Below, one piece after another: positions 9,054 through 18,252 of a DNA stretch of 64,000 nucleotides. The stretch's first letter is position 1. Each line of letters opens with the position of its first letter. The position numbers and the translations under genes are program-made. The stretch is from Dyella monticola (lineage in GTDB: Bacteria > Pseudomonadota > Gammaproteobacteria > Xanthomonadales > Rhodanobacteraceae). The stretch covers positions 1 to 64,000 of the forward strand of contig NZ_QRBE01000015.1 of assembly GCF_003363155.1 (NCBI RefSeq). Reading direction: 5' to 3'. The notes beneath the pieces were generated by a model that had not been told where the DNA came from, searched no databases, and saw only the letters and a list, made by a program, of their open reading frames with translations.

Positions 9054-12000
9054 TCACCCCGCGTCACGCACAGCATGGCGCAACGCCCGCCGATCTCTAC
9101 GCTCCTGCAGCCAATCGGAAAAACGTTCCATGTACAGATAGATCACCGGCGTGGTGTACAGCGTCACCAGCTGCGAAAGCAGCAGGCCGCCCACGATCGA
9201 TACACCCAGCGGACGGCGCAGCTCCGCGCCGATGCCGGTGCCCAGCGCCAACGGCAGTGCGCCGAGCATGGCAGCGGCGGTGGTCATCATGATGGGGCGG
9301 AAACGCAGCAGGCATGCACGACGGATCGCTTCGCGCGGTTTCATGCCGGTGCGCTGCGCTTCGATCGCGAAGTCGATCATCATGATCGCGTTCTTCTTCA
9401 CGATGCCGATCAAGAGGACGATGCCCACGATGCCATCCACCGACAGGCTCATGTTGCACAGGATCAACGCGAGCAACGCACCCACGCCAGCCGGCGGCAA
9501 GGTGGAAATGATCGTGATCGGATGGATGTAGCTCTCGTACAGCACGCCCAGCACGATGTAGATCACGATGATCGAGGCGAGCAGCAGTAAGGCTTCGTTG
9601 CTGAGCGAGGAAGAGAACTCCGCCGCCTTGCCGATGAACTGCCCGCGCACTTGCGGCGGGAAGTTGAGCTGCTTCTCGACCTGATGGATCGCATCCACCG
9701 CTTCGGAAAGCGAGTAGCCCGGCGCCAGATTGAACGAGACCGTCACCGCCGGCAATTGCTGCTGATGGCTGATCACCAGCGGCGCGGTGGTCACCTGGGC
9801 GTTCACCAGCGAGGCCAGCGGAATGGTGCCACCGCCGCCGATGATGATGCCGGTGTTGGCCGTGGCAATGCCGGTGGTGGTGGACGAGTTGCTCGATGAT
9901 GCCTGGCCGAAGGTGGTGGCATTGCTGCCGGTGAGCGCGCCGCTGCCGTTGCTCTTGACCGTGAGCTGGTTGAGCAGCGAGGTGCTGCTGCGGAATTGCG
10001 GCGCCACTTCCAGTACCACGCGGTACTGATTCAACTGCGTGAAGATGGTGGAGATCTGGCGCTGGCCGAACGAGTCGTACAGCGTATCGTCGATGGTCTG
10101 CACCGGCACACCCAGGGTGCTGGCCTTGTCGCGATCGATCGTCAGCTTGAGCGCCGTACCCTGGTCGGCGAGGTTGTTGTCCACATCCGCCAGTTCCGGG
10201 CGCTGGCGCAACGCCTGCGTCATCTGCTGTGCATACTGCGACAGCTCCTGCGAGTTCACTTCCGAGAGCGAGTACTGGTACTCGGTGGCGGCCACGCGCG
10301 TATCCAGCGTCACGTCCTGCACCGGCTTCAAGTACAACGCAACGCCCGGAATGTCGGCGGCATCGTTCTGCAGGCTCTGCACCACTTCATCCAGGCTGCC
10401 GCGCTTGCTGCGGTCTTTCAGCACGATGCTGAGCTGGCCCTCGTTGAGCGTGGGGTTGATCGAGCCGGCGCCAATGAAAGCCGCCACACCGGCGACATTC
10501 GGATCTTTCTGCAGCGCATCGGCCACCGCCTTGGTGCGCTGTTCCATCTGCGGGAAGGCCACGTTCTGATCGGCCTGCACCACGCCGGTGATCAAGCCGG
10601 TGTCCTGTTCGGGCAGCAGGCCCTTCGGAATCACCATGTAGAGGAAGACCGTCACCGCCACGGCGATGAACGCCACCGCGATCATCACGCGCTGATGGTC
10701 CAGCACCCAATCCAGCGTGCTTTCGTACAAGCCAACCGTGCGCGCCCATACCGTACGCTTGCCGGCTGCGGCGTGGCGCTCGTGCGCGTCGTCACCTTCG
10801 GGCAATGCATCGGGCTTGAGCAGGTAGGCGCACATCATCGGTGTCAGTGTCAGCGACACCAGCATCGAGATCACCACCGCAGTGGCGAGCACCCATGCGA
10901 ATTCGTGGAACAGGCGGCCGGTGACGCCGGGCATCAGCAGCAGCGGCAGGAACACCGCGATCAGCGACACCGTCAGCGACAGCACCGTGAAGCCGATTTC
11001 CTTCGCGCCGATTTCCGCCGCCTCCTTGCCGTCCTTGCCTTGCTCGATGTAGCGCACGATGTTTTCGATCATCACGATCGCATCGTCCACCACGAAACCG
11101 GTGGCCACGGTGAGCGCCATCAGCGAGAGATTGTCCAGCGACATGCCGGTGAACGACATCACGCCGAAGGTGCCCAGCAAGGACAGCGGCACCGCCACCG
11201 ACGGAATGATCGTGGCCCACAGGCGACGCAGGAACACGAAGATCACTCCCACCACCAAGGCGATGGTGAGCAGCAACGTGAACTGCACGTCCTCCACCGA
11301 GGCGCGGATGGTGATGGTGCGGTCGGCGAAGACATCCAGATGCACGTCCGCTGGCAGCACGCTGCGCAGCTGCGGCAAGATGTCGCGGATGTGCTGCACC
11401 GTCTCCACGATGTTCGCGCCCGGCTGGCGACGGATATCCAGCAGCACGGCCGGTTTTCCGTTGGCCCACGCGGCGAGCTGATCGTTCTCGACGCCGTCGA
11501 GCACCTTCGCCACGTCGGACAGACGCACCGGCGCGTTGGTGGTGCTGTTGTAGGAAATGATGGTGTCTTTGTATTGGGCCGCCGTCTCGAGCTGATCGTT
11601 GGTGGAAATGGTGTACGACTGCGTGGCGCCGTTGAGCGTGCCCTTGGGCGCGTTGACGTTGGCCTCAGTCAGCGCGTTGCGCACGTCTTCCATGGTGAGG
11701 CCGAGGTTGGCCAGCTGCGCCGGATTTACCTGGATGCGCACGGCCGGGCGCACGTTGCCGGCGATCGATACGAGGCCCACACCCTGCACCTGCGAGAGCT
11801 TCTGCGCGAGGATCGAATCGGCCAGATCGTTCACGTAGCGCAACTGGCGACTGTCGGAGGTGAGCACCAGCGTCATGATCGGCGCATCGGCCGGGTTCAC
11901 GCGGTTGTACACCGGCGGATACGGCAGGGTGCTGGGCAAGGTGCCGCGCGCCTGGTTGATCGCCGCCTGTACGTCCTGCGCCGCGATATCGATATCGCGG

Positions 12001-12293
12001 TCCATATTGAACTGCAGCACGATGGTGGACAGGCCCGCCGAGGAATCGGAGGTCATCATGTCCAGGCCGGAGATCTGGCCAAGCTGCCGCTCCAGCGGCG
12101 TGGTGACCAGCGAGGCCATGGTCGAGGCGCTTGCACCCGGATAGGTGGTGGTGACCACCAGGCTCGGTGCTTCGATTTCCGGCAGTGCGGACACCGGCAG
12201 TTCGCGATAACCGAGCACGCCGAGCAGCAACACCGCCACCATCAGGAGCGATGTTGCGATGGGCCGGCGAATGAAGAGGCTTGAGAATCCCAT
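9054..12293 (-). CDS. mdtB: RND efflux permease, MdtB/MuxB-like
   Basis: Second RND pump subunit, 1079 residues. It begins MGFSSLFIRRPIATSLL and shows the RND landmarks: ALPEIEAPSLVVTTTYPGAS in the first porter domain, ATGFVVDDAIVMIENIVRY (TM4 charged residues) and GIVLLIGIVKKNAIMMIDFA. It should pair with the MdtC-like protein encoded downstream and with the adaptor encoded upstream. Unlike typical MdtB, it has a Ser/Thr/Gly/Ala-rich insertion at about residues 780-825 within the second periplasmic region, which accounts for its slightly greater length. Substrates of homologues include bile salts, novobiocin and aminocoumarins, but the specificity here is unknown. Confidence 0.92.
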   Translation of the reverse strand: MGFSSLFIRRPIATSLLMVAVLLLGVLGYRELPVSALPEIEAPSLVVTTTYPGASASTMASLVTTPLERQLGQISGLDMMTSDSSAGLSTIVLQFNMDRDIDIAAQDVQAAINQARGTLPSTLPYPPVYNRVNPADAPIMTLVLTSDSRQLRYVNDLADSILAQKLSQVQGVGLVSIAGNVRPAVRIQVNPAQLANLGLTMEDVRNALTEANVNAPKGTLNGATQSYTISTNDQLETAAQYKDTIISYNSTTNAPVRLSDVAKVLDGVENDQLAAWANGKPAVLLDIRRQPGANIVETVQHIRDILPQLRSVLPADVHLDVFADRTITIRASVEDVQFTLLLTIALVVGVIFVFLRRLWATIIPSVAVPLSLLGTFGVMSFTGMSLDNLSLMALTVATGFVVDDAIVMIENIVRYIEQGKDGKEAAEIGAKEIGFTVLSLTVSLIAVFLPLLLMPGVTGRLFHEFAWVLATAVVISMLVSLTLTPMMCAYLLKPDALPEGDDAHERHAAAGKRTVWARTVGLYESTLDWVLDHQRVMIAVAFIAVAVTVFLYMVIPKGLLPEQDTGLITGVVQADQNVAFPQMEQRTKAVADALQKDPNVAGVAAFIGAGSINPTLNEGQLSIVLKDRSKRGSLDEVVQSLQNDAADIPGVALYLKPVQDVTLDTRVAATEYQYSLSEVNSQELSQYAQQMTQALRQRPELADVDNNLADQGTALKLTIDRDKASTLGVPVQTIDDTLYDSFGQRQISTIFTQLNQYRVVLEVAPQFRSSTSLLNQLTVKSNGSGALTGSNATTFGQASSSNSSTTTGIATANTGIIIGGGGTIPLASLVNAQVTTAPLVISHQQQLPAVTVSFNLAPGYSLSEAVDAIHQVEKQLNFPPQVRGQFIGKAAEFSSSLSNEALLLLASIIVIYIVLGVLYESYIHPITIISTLPPAGVGALLALILCNMSLSVDGIVGIVLLIGIVKKNAIMMIDFAIEAQRTGMKPREAIRRACLLRFRPIMMTTAAAMLGALPLALGTGIGAELRRPLGVSIVGGLLLSQLVTLYTTPVIYLYMERFSDWLQERRDRRALRHAVRDAG

Positions 12294-12350
12294 GGGAATA
12301 CCGTCACTAAGTATCGGCGCCCTGTCCTTTCAGGAGAGGTTCGCGTTGGC

Positions 12351-12498
12351 ACCCTCTCCCCTCCGGGGAGAGGGTTGGGGTGAGGGGTCGCGCTTGCCGT
12401 AAGCCATGTTGCTGTCTGCCGGCCGCTTTGTTTTTTGCTGAACAAACATCCCGCGAGATGGGCCCCTCACCCTAGCCCTCTCCCCGGCGGGGAGAGGG
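12351..12498. repeat. Paired palindromic repeat (REPIN-like) between mdtA and mdtB
   Basis: Two palindromes in opposite orientation, 12351-12388 (CCCTCTCCCCTCCGGGGAGAGGG core) and 12463-12498 (CCCTCTCCCCGGCGGGGAGAGGG core, preceded by CCCCTCACCCTAG). The spacer shares words with the element at 15633-15792 (GGGTCGC, TGTCTGC and a T-rich segment), so the two are copies of one composite element of about 150 bases. It splits the efflux operon between the adaptor and first pump genes. Confidence 0.78.
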
Positions 12499-12531
12499 AA
12501 GTGCTGCAGCGAGAAGACCCTCTTGCGCATA

Positions 12532-13803
12532 TCAGTCGGCATTTGCGCGATGACCGCCCTTCTTCCACTTCTTCTTGTCGCCAGCCGCCGCGACCGGTTG
12601 CGGCACTTCGCCGGGCTTGAGCGCCTGCACCTTGCTGCCGGGCTTGAGGCGGAACTGGCCTTCCGTTACGACCTGGTCGCCTTCGTCCAGGCCGCTGCCG
12701 ACCATGACGTTGCTATCACCCACTTCGCCGGCCACTTTCACCGGCTGCATCGCCACCGTCTGATCGGGCTGCAGCTTGTAGACGAAATCGCCATCCGGAC
12801 CACGCTGCACCGCCTGCGCCGGAATCACCAGGCCACCCTGCACGGTGCGTACGCGCAGGCGCACATTGACAAACTGGCCCGGCCACAGGGCGCTCTTGGG
12901 ATTATTGAAAATGGCACGCAGCTTGAAAGTGCCGGTGCTGGTATCGATCTGGTTGTCGACCACCTGCAAACCGCCCGTGGTGTCGAGCGGATGCGCATCG
13001 GCGCGATCCAGCGCAATCACCTCCAGCTTGTTCGCGCCGTTCTGGAACGAGTCGCGCACCGCTTCGAGATTCTGCTCGGGCAGAGTGAAGATCACATAGA
13101 TCGGCTGGATCTGCGTGAGCGTGACGATCGCCGTAGTGGTAGTGACCACATTGCCCGGGTCGACCTGGCGAATGCCGGCCACACCATCGATTGGCGAAAT
13201 GATCTTGGTGAAATCCAGTTGCACCTTCGCCGAGCGCGCGGCCGCCGCGTCCGCCACCACGGTGGCCTTCAGCTGGTCGACGCTGTTGCGATAGGTGTCC
13301 ATGTTGAGCGCGGCCACGTAACCGCTGGCAACCAGTTTCTGGTTGCGGTCCAGCGTGCTGATCGCGGTGGCGAGCGAGGCTTCGTCCTGCTTCTGCTTGG
13401 CCACCGCCTGGTCATAGGCCGCCTGGTAGGTGCGCGGATCGATCTGTGCGATCACATCGCCCTTGTGCACGGCCTGCCCTTCCTTGAAGTTGATCGTCCA
13501 CAGCTGGCCGCCGACTTCGGGGTTGATCGTGACATTGTTCAACGCGGTGACGGTGCCCAGCGCGGTGAGATACACCGGCACGTTCTGCTTGACGGTGGGC
13601 TCCACCGTTACCGGCACAGGCGTGTCCTGGCCGTTGCCGCCCGCGGCATTACCGCCCGAACCGCCACCTTGGCCTGCGGCCTGCCGTGAGTGGTGCGATC
13701 CATTACCGGGCCCTTCCGCCGGCTTGTGCAACAAGCGGAATGCGACCCCACCCACCACGAGCACGGCGATCACGATCAACGTGATCTTCCAAAAACGCGA
13801 CAT
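12532..13803 (-). CDS. mdtA: RND efflux periplasmic adaptor, MdtA-like
   Basis: Membrane-fusion protein of 423 residues linking the RND pump to an outer-membrane channel. The start has a good AGGAG site 8 bases upstream. One N-terminal transmembrane anchor (ITLIVIAVLVVGGVAF) precedes a Gly/Asn-rich linker (about residues 33-60). Then come the first lipoyl half (GTVTALNNVTINPEVGGQL, GQAVHKGDVIAQID), the alpha hairpin (about 120-170), the second lipoyl half (TKIISPIDGVAGIRQVDPG) and the beta-barrel and membrane-proximal domains (FVNVRLRV, GLVIPAQAVQ). The C-terminus is Lys-rich (KKKWKKGG). It is the first gene of the minus-strand mdtABC-like operon. No two-component system or TetR regulator is adjacent, so control is unknown. 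Confidence 0.92.
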   Translation of the reverse strand: MSRFWKITLIVIAVLVVGGVAFRLLHKPAEGPGNGSHHSRQAAGQGGGSGGNAAGGNGQDTPVPVTVEPTVKQNVPVYLTALGTVTALNNVTINPEVGGQLWTINFKEGQAVHKGDVIAQIDPRTYQAAYDQAVAKQKQDEASLATAISTLDRNQKLVASGYVAALNMDTYRNSVDQLKATVVADAAAARSAKVQLDFTKIISPIDGVAGIRQVDPGNVVTTTTAIVTLTQIQPIYVIFTLPEQNLEAVRDSFQNGANKLEVIALDRADAHPLDTTGGLQVVDNQIDTSTGTFKLRAIFNNPKSALWPGQFVNVRLRVRTVQGGLVIPAQAVQRGPDGDFVYKLQPDQTVAMQPVKVAGEVGDSNVMVGSGLDEGDQVVTEGQFRLKPGSKVQALKPGEVPQPVAAAGDKKKWKKGGHRANAD

Positions 13804-14233
13804 GTGAAACTCCTGGAATGAACGGTGAAGCCTCCCGACCCCACCGGCGCGAACGATGTACTTTTTGCCCTACATCTTGCGAACAAGCATAGGTGTTGCT
13901 CAACGAGCTTGGACAATGCCAGTTGACACAGGTGCCTTATGACCGATGGCACGGTCCAAAGCGCCAAAGCGTAGCACCTCGGAATGACCGCACGCTTGCG
14001 GTACAAACCCCACTCATTTAACCGAAGGCCACGGACAAATCGCCGCGGTGCATGAGGGGTAAACCGGTCGGACAATGGCTTAACTTGCCGCGGGCTTCGT
14101 CTATACTCCGAAGCTTGTTGTCCACGACGGCCCGATGAGGTCCGCCGAGGCATGGTCGCCAGGGGCGCCAAGGTACGTCACGGGGGAACGTGGCGGCTTT
14201 CCAGACGAATCACATGATGACTGGAGTACTTGC
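13804..14233. other. Divergent promoter region between mdtA and cytochrome gene
   Basis: About 430 bases with no credible gene. It must carry the promoter of the mdtABC-like operon (minus strand) and of the cytochrome gene (plus strand). A TATACT hexamer at 14102-14107 with TTAACT 16 bases upstream (14080-14085) is a reasonable sigma-70 candidate for the cytochrome gene; the leader would be about 120 bases. Confidence 0.4.
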
Positions 14234-14767
14234 GTGAGCGGTTCCATGAGCAAATCCGACCAGAGTTTCCTGCGTCAGTTCTCACTACTTATCGCCGGCC
14301 TTGGCGTGCTGACCCTGGTCCTGATCTTCACCGCGTGGACGATCTACGAGCACGAGCCACAGGAAACCAATCCGAACGCCGCGCAACAGCTTTCCGCCAG
14401 TCTCGCCCCCAACGGCGCGGTCTACGCGGGCAATACCGGAAGGGCCGCCATGCTGGCCGCGCAGGAAGCCGCCGCCAAGGCCGCCGCCGCGCAGGTCGCC
14501 TACGGTGGCACCACGGATGGCAAGACCATCTACGACAGTCTCTGCCATAGCTGCCACACCGCCGGCGTGGCCGGTGCGCCGGTGCTCGGCAACAAGACCA
14601 TGTGGGGGCCGCGCATTGCCGAAGGGCTGCAGACGCTGATCAAGCACGCCACCGACGGTTACCACGGCCCGGACGGCAACTTCATGCCGCCCAAGGGTGG
14701 CAACCCGGCGCTGACCGATGCGCAGGTGGAAGCGGCGGTAAAATGGATCGTCGGTCAGGCGAAATAA
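14234..14767 (+). CDS. Membrane-anchored c-type cytochrome (cytochrome c5-like)
   Basis: Periplasm-facing electron carrier. An N-terminal transmembrane anchor (LLIAGLGVLTLVLIFTAW) is followed by an Ala-rich tether (AAQEAAAKAAAAQ) and a single cytochrome c domain. The haem motif is CHSCH (in YDSLCHSCHTAG) and the distal Met is probably in NFMPPKGGNPALTD. The C-terminal helix is AAVKWIVGQ. The GTG at 14234 has GGAG seven bases upstream, while the next start, ATG at 14246 (MSKSDQ), has no clear site; both give the same mature protein. Similar short, anchored cytochromes in Xanthomonadaceae deliver electrons to terminal oxidases, but no oxidase genes are in the window. A good terminator follows. 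Confidence 0.88.
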   Translation: MSGSMSKSDQSFLRQFSLLIAGLGVLTLVLIFTAWTIYEHEPQETNPNAAQQLSASLAPNGAVYAGNTGRAAMLAAQEAAAKAAAAQVAYGGTTDGKTIYDSLCHSCHTAGVAGAPVLGNKTMWGPRIAEGLQTLIKHATDGYHGPDGNFMPPKGGNPALTDAQVEAAVKWIVGQAK

Positions 14768-14789
14768 TTTTCGCTTTCTCCTAAACAAG

Positions 14790-14818
14790 AACGCCGCCTC
14801 CGGGCGGCGTTTTCGCTT
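14790..14818 (+). terminator. Intrinsic terminator after the cytochrome gene
   Basis: Perfect 9-base stem AACGCCGCC / GGCGGCGTT with a TCCG loop (14790-14811), followed by a T-rich tail (TTTTCGCTTTT). Confidence 0.88.
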
Positions 14819-14937
14819 TTCAACCCCGCACCACGGCGCGTCGCCCCGGCGTTCGCGGGGGCAACGACATCCGAGGCGGGAGAGGATTCAGCTCGCTCAA
14901 TGAAGTCGCCGTTTGGCGAGCAGCTATCATTAGCCCC

Positions 14938-15624
14938 ATGACCTCCGCTGCCCCCTCCCCCGACCCGTCCGATTTCCCGGACGCGCTCACCGAATTCACC
15001 CTGCAAGGGCCCGTTGGCCCGCTCGAAGCCATCAGCGACGTGGCCGAACGCCCCGGCGCACGCCGCGCGGTGGCGGTGATCTGCCATCCGAACTCCAAGG
15101 ATGGCGGCACCATGCGCAACAAAGTGGTGACCATGCTCGAACGCAGCCTGCGCGAATGCGGGCTCGATACCCTGCGCTTCAACTTCCGCAGCGCCGGTGA
15201 ATCGGCGGGCGACTACGACAATGGCCGTGGCGAGAGCGATGACCTCGCCGCCGCCGTGGCATGGGTGCGCAAGGTGCGTCCAGACGATGTGCTGTGGCTC
15301 GCCGGATTTTCGTTCGGCAGTTATGTGACCTTGCGCAACGCGGTGAAGATGAACGCCGAAGCCTTGATCAGTATCGCCCCACCCGTGGGGCGCTGGTCGC
15401 ACGAGACGCTGGCGTTGCCCACTTGCCCGTGGCTGGTGGTGATGGGCGAGGAAGATGAAGTGGTGGAACCGCAAGCCGTGTTCGATTGGATCGACAGCCT
15501 CGAACATCCACCCGAGCTGGTTCGCATGCCCGAAACAGGGCATTTCTTCCATCGGCGCCTGATGGATTTGCGTGGCGCCGTGAAACATTGGATCCAGGAT
15601 TATCTGCCGCCCGCGCGCGATTGA
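14938..15624 (+). CDS. Alpha/beta hydrolase (dienelactone-hydrolase-like)
   Basis: Small cytosolic serine hydrolase, 228 residues, no signal peptide. The elements of the fold are clear: VAVICHPNSKDGGTMRNKV (oxyanion region, with the conserved HP motif), RFNFRSAGESAG, the nucleophile elbow GFSFGS with Ser125, an acid in VMGEEDEVV, and the catalytic His in PETGHFFH. This matches the family of uncharacterised alpha/beta hydrolases often annotated near OsmC or dienelactone hydrolase proteins. The substrate is unknown. It precedes zapE, separated by a palindrome pair; similar spacing is seen between independent genes here, so the two need not share a transcript. Confidence 0.82.
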   Translation: MTSAAPSPDPSDFPDALTEFTLQGPVGPLEAISDVAERPGARRAVAVICHPNSKDGGTMRNKVVTMLERSLRECGLDTLRFNFRSAGESAGDYDNGRGESDDLAAAVAWVRKVRPDDVLWLAGFSFGSYVTLRNAVKMNAEALISIAPPVGRWSHETLALPTCPWLVVMGEEDEVVEPQAVFDWIDSLEHPPELVRMPETGHFFHRRLMDLRGAVKHWIQDYLPPARD

Positions 15625-15632
15625 TATGCCGC

Positions 15633-15792
15633 CTGCCTCCTCTGCCCTCCGGGGAGAGGAGGCAGGGCGACGGGTCGCTCTCGCCACGATGTTTCGAATC
15701 ACAATGTGAGTGTCTGCTTGGCGGTTTTGAGCCCCAAGCCTCTTCGCAAGATTATCCCCACACCCTGGCCCTCTCCTCCGGAGTGGAGAGGC
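15633..15792. repeat. Paired palindromic repeat (REPIN-like) upstream of zapE
   Basis: Palindromes at 15633-15675 (CCTCTGCCCTCCGGGGAGAGG core) and 15757-15792 (CCCTCTCCTCCGGAGTGGAGAGG core) in opposite orientation, with a spacer that shares words with the element at 12351-12498. It fills most of the gap between the hydrolase gene and zapE. Confidence 0.75.
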
Positions 15793-15818
15793 AATTAGCA
15801 TGAAGGTCCCATCAAGAC

Positions 15819-16925
15819 ATGGCAGAACTCTCCCCCAGCGCGCGTTACCAGGAAGGCGTCGCAGCCCATCGCTGGACGTCCGATCCCGCGCAGCTTGCGC
15901 TGTTGCCGGAATTCGACCGCATGCAGGCCGCACTCTGCGTTAACGGCGAAAACGGCAACGGTCTGTTTGGCCGTCTGAAATCGCTGCTCGGTGGTGAGGC
16001 GCGGGAAGCGGTGCCTGGCATGTATCTGTGGGGCAGCGTCGGGCGCGGTAAAACCTTCTTGATGGATTTGTTCGCCGCCAGCCTCCCACACGGCGTTGCG
16101 TTGCGGCGGCACTTTCATCGCTTCATGGGCGAAGTGCACGAGCGTCTGCGTGACCTGGGTGAGCGACAAGACCCGCTCGTCGAAGTGGCCGCCGGCATCG
16201 CCGCACGCTGTCGCGTGTTGTGCCTGGACGAATTTCTGGTCAACGACATCGGCGATGCGATGATCCTCTCCAACCTGCTCGAAGCACTCTTCGCCCGCGG
16301 CGTTACGCTGGTCACCACCTCCAACACCGCGCCTGACAACCTGTACAAGGACGGCTTGCAGCGCGCACGCTTTCTGCCTGCCATTGCGTCGATCAAGCAC
16401 CATTGCCACGTAGTGGAAATGGTTTCCGCACACGACTGGCGATTGCGCGCGCTCACGCATGCACCGGTGTACCACACCCCGCCAGGACTGGAAGCCGAAC
16501 GCGAGCTGTCGCGCATTTTTTCCAGCCAGGTGCATGGGGATGTCATCGAAAGCGGCGAGATCGTCATCAACGATCGCCCCATTCCCGTACGCAAGCGCGC
16601 GAGCGACATCTTGTGGTTCGACTTCGCGGCACTGTGCGATGGGCCGCGCGCGGTGGCCGATTACATTGCGCTGGCGAAGTTGGCACCAGCCATCATCATC
16701 TCCAACGTACCCCAGTTCACCATCTATAGCGAAGATCCGGCCAAACGGTTTGTACAACTGGTCGATGAATTCTACGACCGGCACGTGAAGCTGATCCTCT
16801 CCGCCGCCACACCCATCACCAATCTTTACGACGGCGAACGCCTGCGTGCCGAATTCGGCCGTACCGAATCGCGCCTGATCGAAATGCAAAGCGAGGAATA
16901 CCTCGCTCTGCCGCACTTGCAATGA
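15819..16925 (+). CDS. zapE: Cell division protein ZapE (AFG1-like ATPase)
   Basis: AAA-type ATPase of 368 residues that in E. coli associates with the FtsZ ring under stress. The Walker A motif is GSVGRGKT (residues 72-79) and the Walker B segment is VLCLDEF (134-139). Downstream, VTLVTTSNTAPDNLYKDGLQR is a family signature, as are WFDFAALCDGPR and the C-terminal FGRTESRLIEMQS. The length is normal. The start at 15819 lacks a strong ribosome binding site. A decayed copy of this gene's 3' end is found 1.3 kb downstream (18253-18418), on the other side of the protease gene. Confidence 0.93.
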   Translation: MAELSPSARYQEGVAAHRWTSDPAQLALLPEFDRMQAALCVNGENGNGLFGRLKSLLGGEAREAVPGMYLWGSVGRGKTFLMDLFAASLPHGVALRRHFHRFMGEVHERLRDLGERQDPLVEVAAGIAARCRVLCLDEFLVNDIGDAMILSNLLEALFARGVTLVTTSNTAPDNLYKDGLQRARFLPAIASIKHHCHVVEMVSAHDWRLRALTHAPVYHTPPGLEAERELSRIFSSQVHGDVIESGEIVINDRPIPVRKRASDILWFDFAALCDGPRAVADYIALAKLAPAIIISNVPQFTIYSEDPAKRFVQLVDEFYDRHVKLILSAATPITNLYDGERLRAEFGRTESRLIEMQSEEYLALPHLQ

Positions 16926-17091
16926 TCCTGCAGGGTGTCAGTGAGATGTTCTACGAACGCTTCCTGCCAACCGATCAACGGTTTGTGCATTCATCGGAAA
17001 GCTCATGCTCGCAGGCGACAGCCGCTTTCTCGTTACGGATGCGCCGTAAGATGACCGGCGTGAGCAAGTCATCCCACGGCACAACCTGGTC

Positions 17092-17949
17092 CTAGAATGC
17101 CGGCTTCAGCTTTCTCGTAGCAGGCTGCTCCCAGACCAGCTTGAAGTTGTTTATATCCGTTGGCGATACCTCATCGGAACTGAGGTTGACATAGACGCCC
17201 GGCGACCCTTGCTGTGCGCAACCCTTGCCATAGGAAACGACACCGATCTCATACACGCGGCCACCGATGCTGCGGATGATGGGTCCGCCGCTATCTCCCT
17301 GGCACGAATCCTTACCCCGCACGCCAGCACAGAAATAGGTTTGTAGATCGTCCGCTGGGTAGGCAATAGCACACTCCTCCGCACTGAGGATCGGCACGTC
17401 CACCTCACGGAGCCGATCTGGATAATAAGCCAGGTCCGGATCGGTATTTCCCCAGCCCATGACGGTAGCCATCTGACCCGGCTGGTAGAACGCATCACTC
17501 CCCTTTGTGGGCAGTGCAACAGGAACGACGTCCGTAACGGGGCTATCAAGGATCACCAGGGCCAAGTCGGACGCCTTGGCCGTGCTGATCAATACGCTTT
17601 CGATGCCACGTCGCTCAACGCCGATTTGATCCGAAAGCTGGGTCTGCCCAATAGTTATGGAGTATTGACCGGCATTTTTATCGGAGATGCCTGTCACGCA
17701 ATGGGCTGCAGTGATAACCGTTAAACGATCGAGAAGCGCTCCTCCGCACCAATGCTGCTGACCAAACTGTATCTCGGCCATGAACGGATACTTGCCTTTA
17801 GGCACTTCGCGGCCGCCAACAATGAGGGGTTGGATGTCAGGCTTGCTTTCGCTCGCTCGGGCGTGCACGGCAAACGCAGTCAATCCAGTGGTAAACCCCA
17901 GCATTCCGGCCATCGCTGCTGCCTTCTTCAATCTTGAACGCTTTTGCAT
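17092..17949 (-). CDS. Secreted trypsin-like serine protease (S1 family)
   Basis: Exported chymotrypsin-fold protease, 285 residues. The start at 17949 has GGAG seven bases upstream; the longer frame to 17976 has no such site. A basic signal peptide (MQKRSRLKKAAAMAG) leads to a pro-segment and the activation site before IVGG (residues 43-46). The catalytic triad is visible: His83 in TAAHC, Asp128 in SDLALV, Ser220 in CQGDSGGP. Asp214, six residues before the Ser, predicts cleavage after Lys/Arg. Six cysteines allow the usual disulfides. The C-terminus is atypical, ending in a basic tail (TRKLKPAF) in place of the normal terminal helix. The gene lies between intact zapE and a zapE 3' remnant, which suggests it came in by recombination. 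Confidence 0.88.
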   Translation of the reverse strand: MQKRSRLKKAAAMAGMLGFTTGLTAFAVHARASESKPDIQPLIVGGREVPKGKYPFMAEIQFGQQHWCGGALLDRLTVITAAHCVTGISDKNAGQYSITIGQTQLSDQIGVERRGIESVLISTAKASDLALVILDSPVTDVVPVALPTKGSDAFYQPGQMATVMGWGNTDPDLAYYPDRLREVDVPILSAEECAIAYPADDLQTYFCAGVRGKDSCQGDSGGPIIRSIGGRVYEIGVVSYGKGCAQQGSPGVYVNLSSDEVSPTDINNFKLVWEQPATRKLKPAF

Positions 17950-18252
17950 GAAGTTCTCCAGATTTGTACTTGGCACCCACCGATCGCATTGCGATCGGCT
18001 TGGTCTGGAGCCTACGCTTCCGCCATTTCGGGTAAATCGCCAACCACCTGTTTTCAGGTAGCGTCATCACTCACGAAAGTGAGGCGAATGACGACACGGG
18101 GGAAGCCTATGCCAACAAGCGTGGCCCTATTCCCGACGCAAGAGCAATGCCTTGCGAGCCACCGCTGCCTGCAATGTAAAAGCGGAAATTCATTTTGTTT
18201 TCGCCCCACAAGAGCCGGTGAACTCCGCTTGCGAGAATGACGGTCACCGAGC
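17950..18252. other. Intergenic region upstream of the protease gene
   Basis: About 300 bases with no credible gene; it must contain the protease promoter (minus strand). An inverted repeat GGTCACC-GAGCTT-GGTGACC (18242-18261) sits at the boundary to the zapE remnant. Confidence 0.4.

Noticed and set aside
9996..12284. A 762-codon open frame on the plus strand, rich in His, Arg and Gln.
   Set aside because: It is exactly antisense to the mdtB-like gene, whose protein shows complete RND signatures. Long antisense frames are expected in GC-rich DNA; the His/Arg/Gln-rich composition is typical of such shadows.
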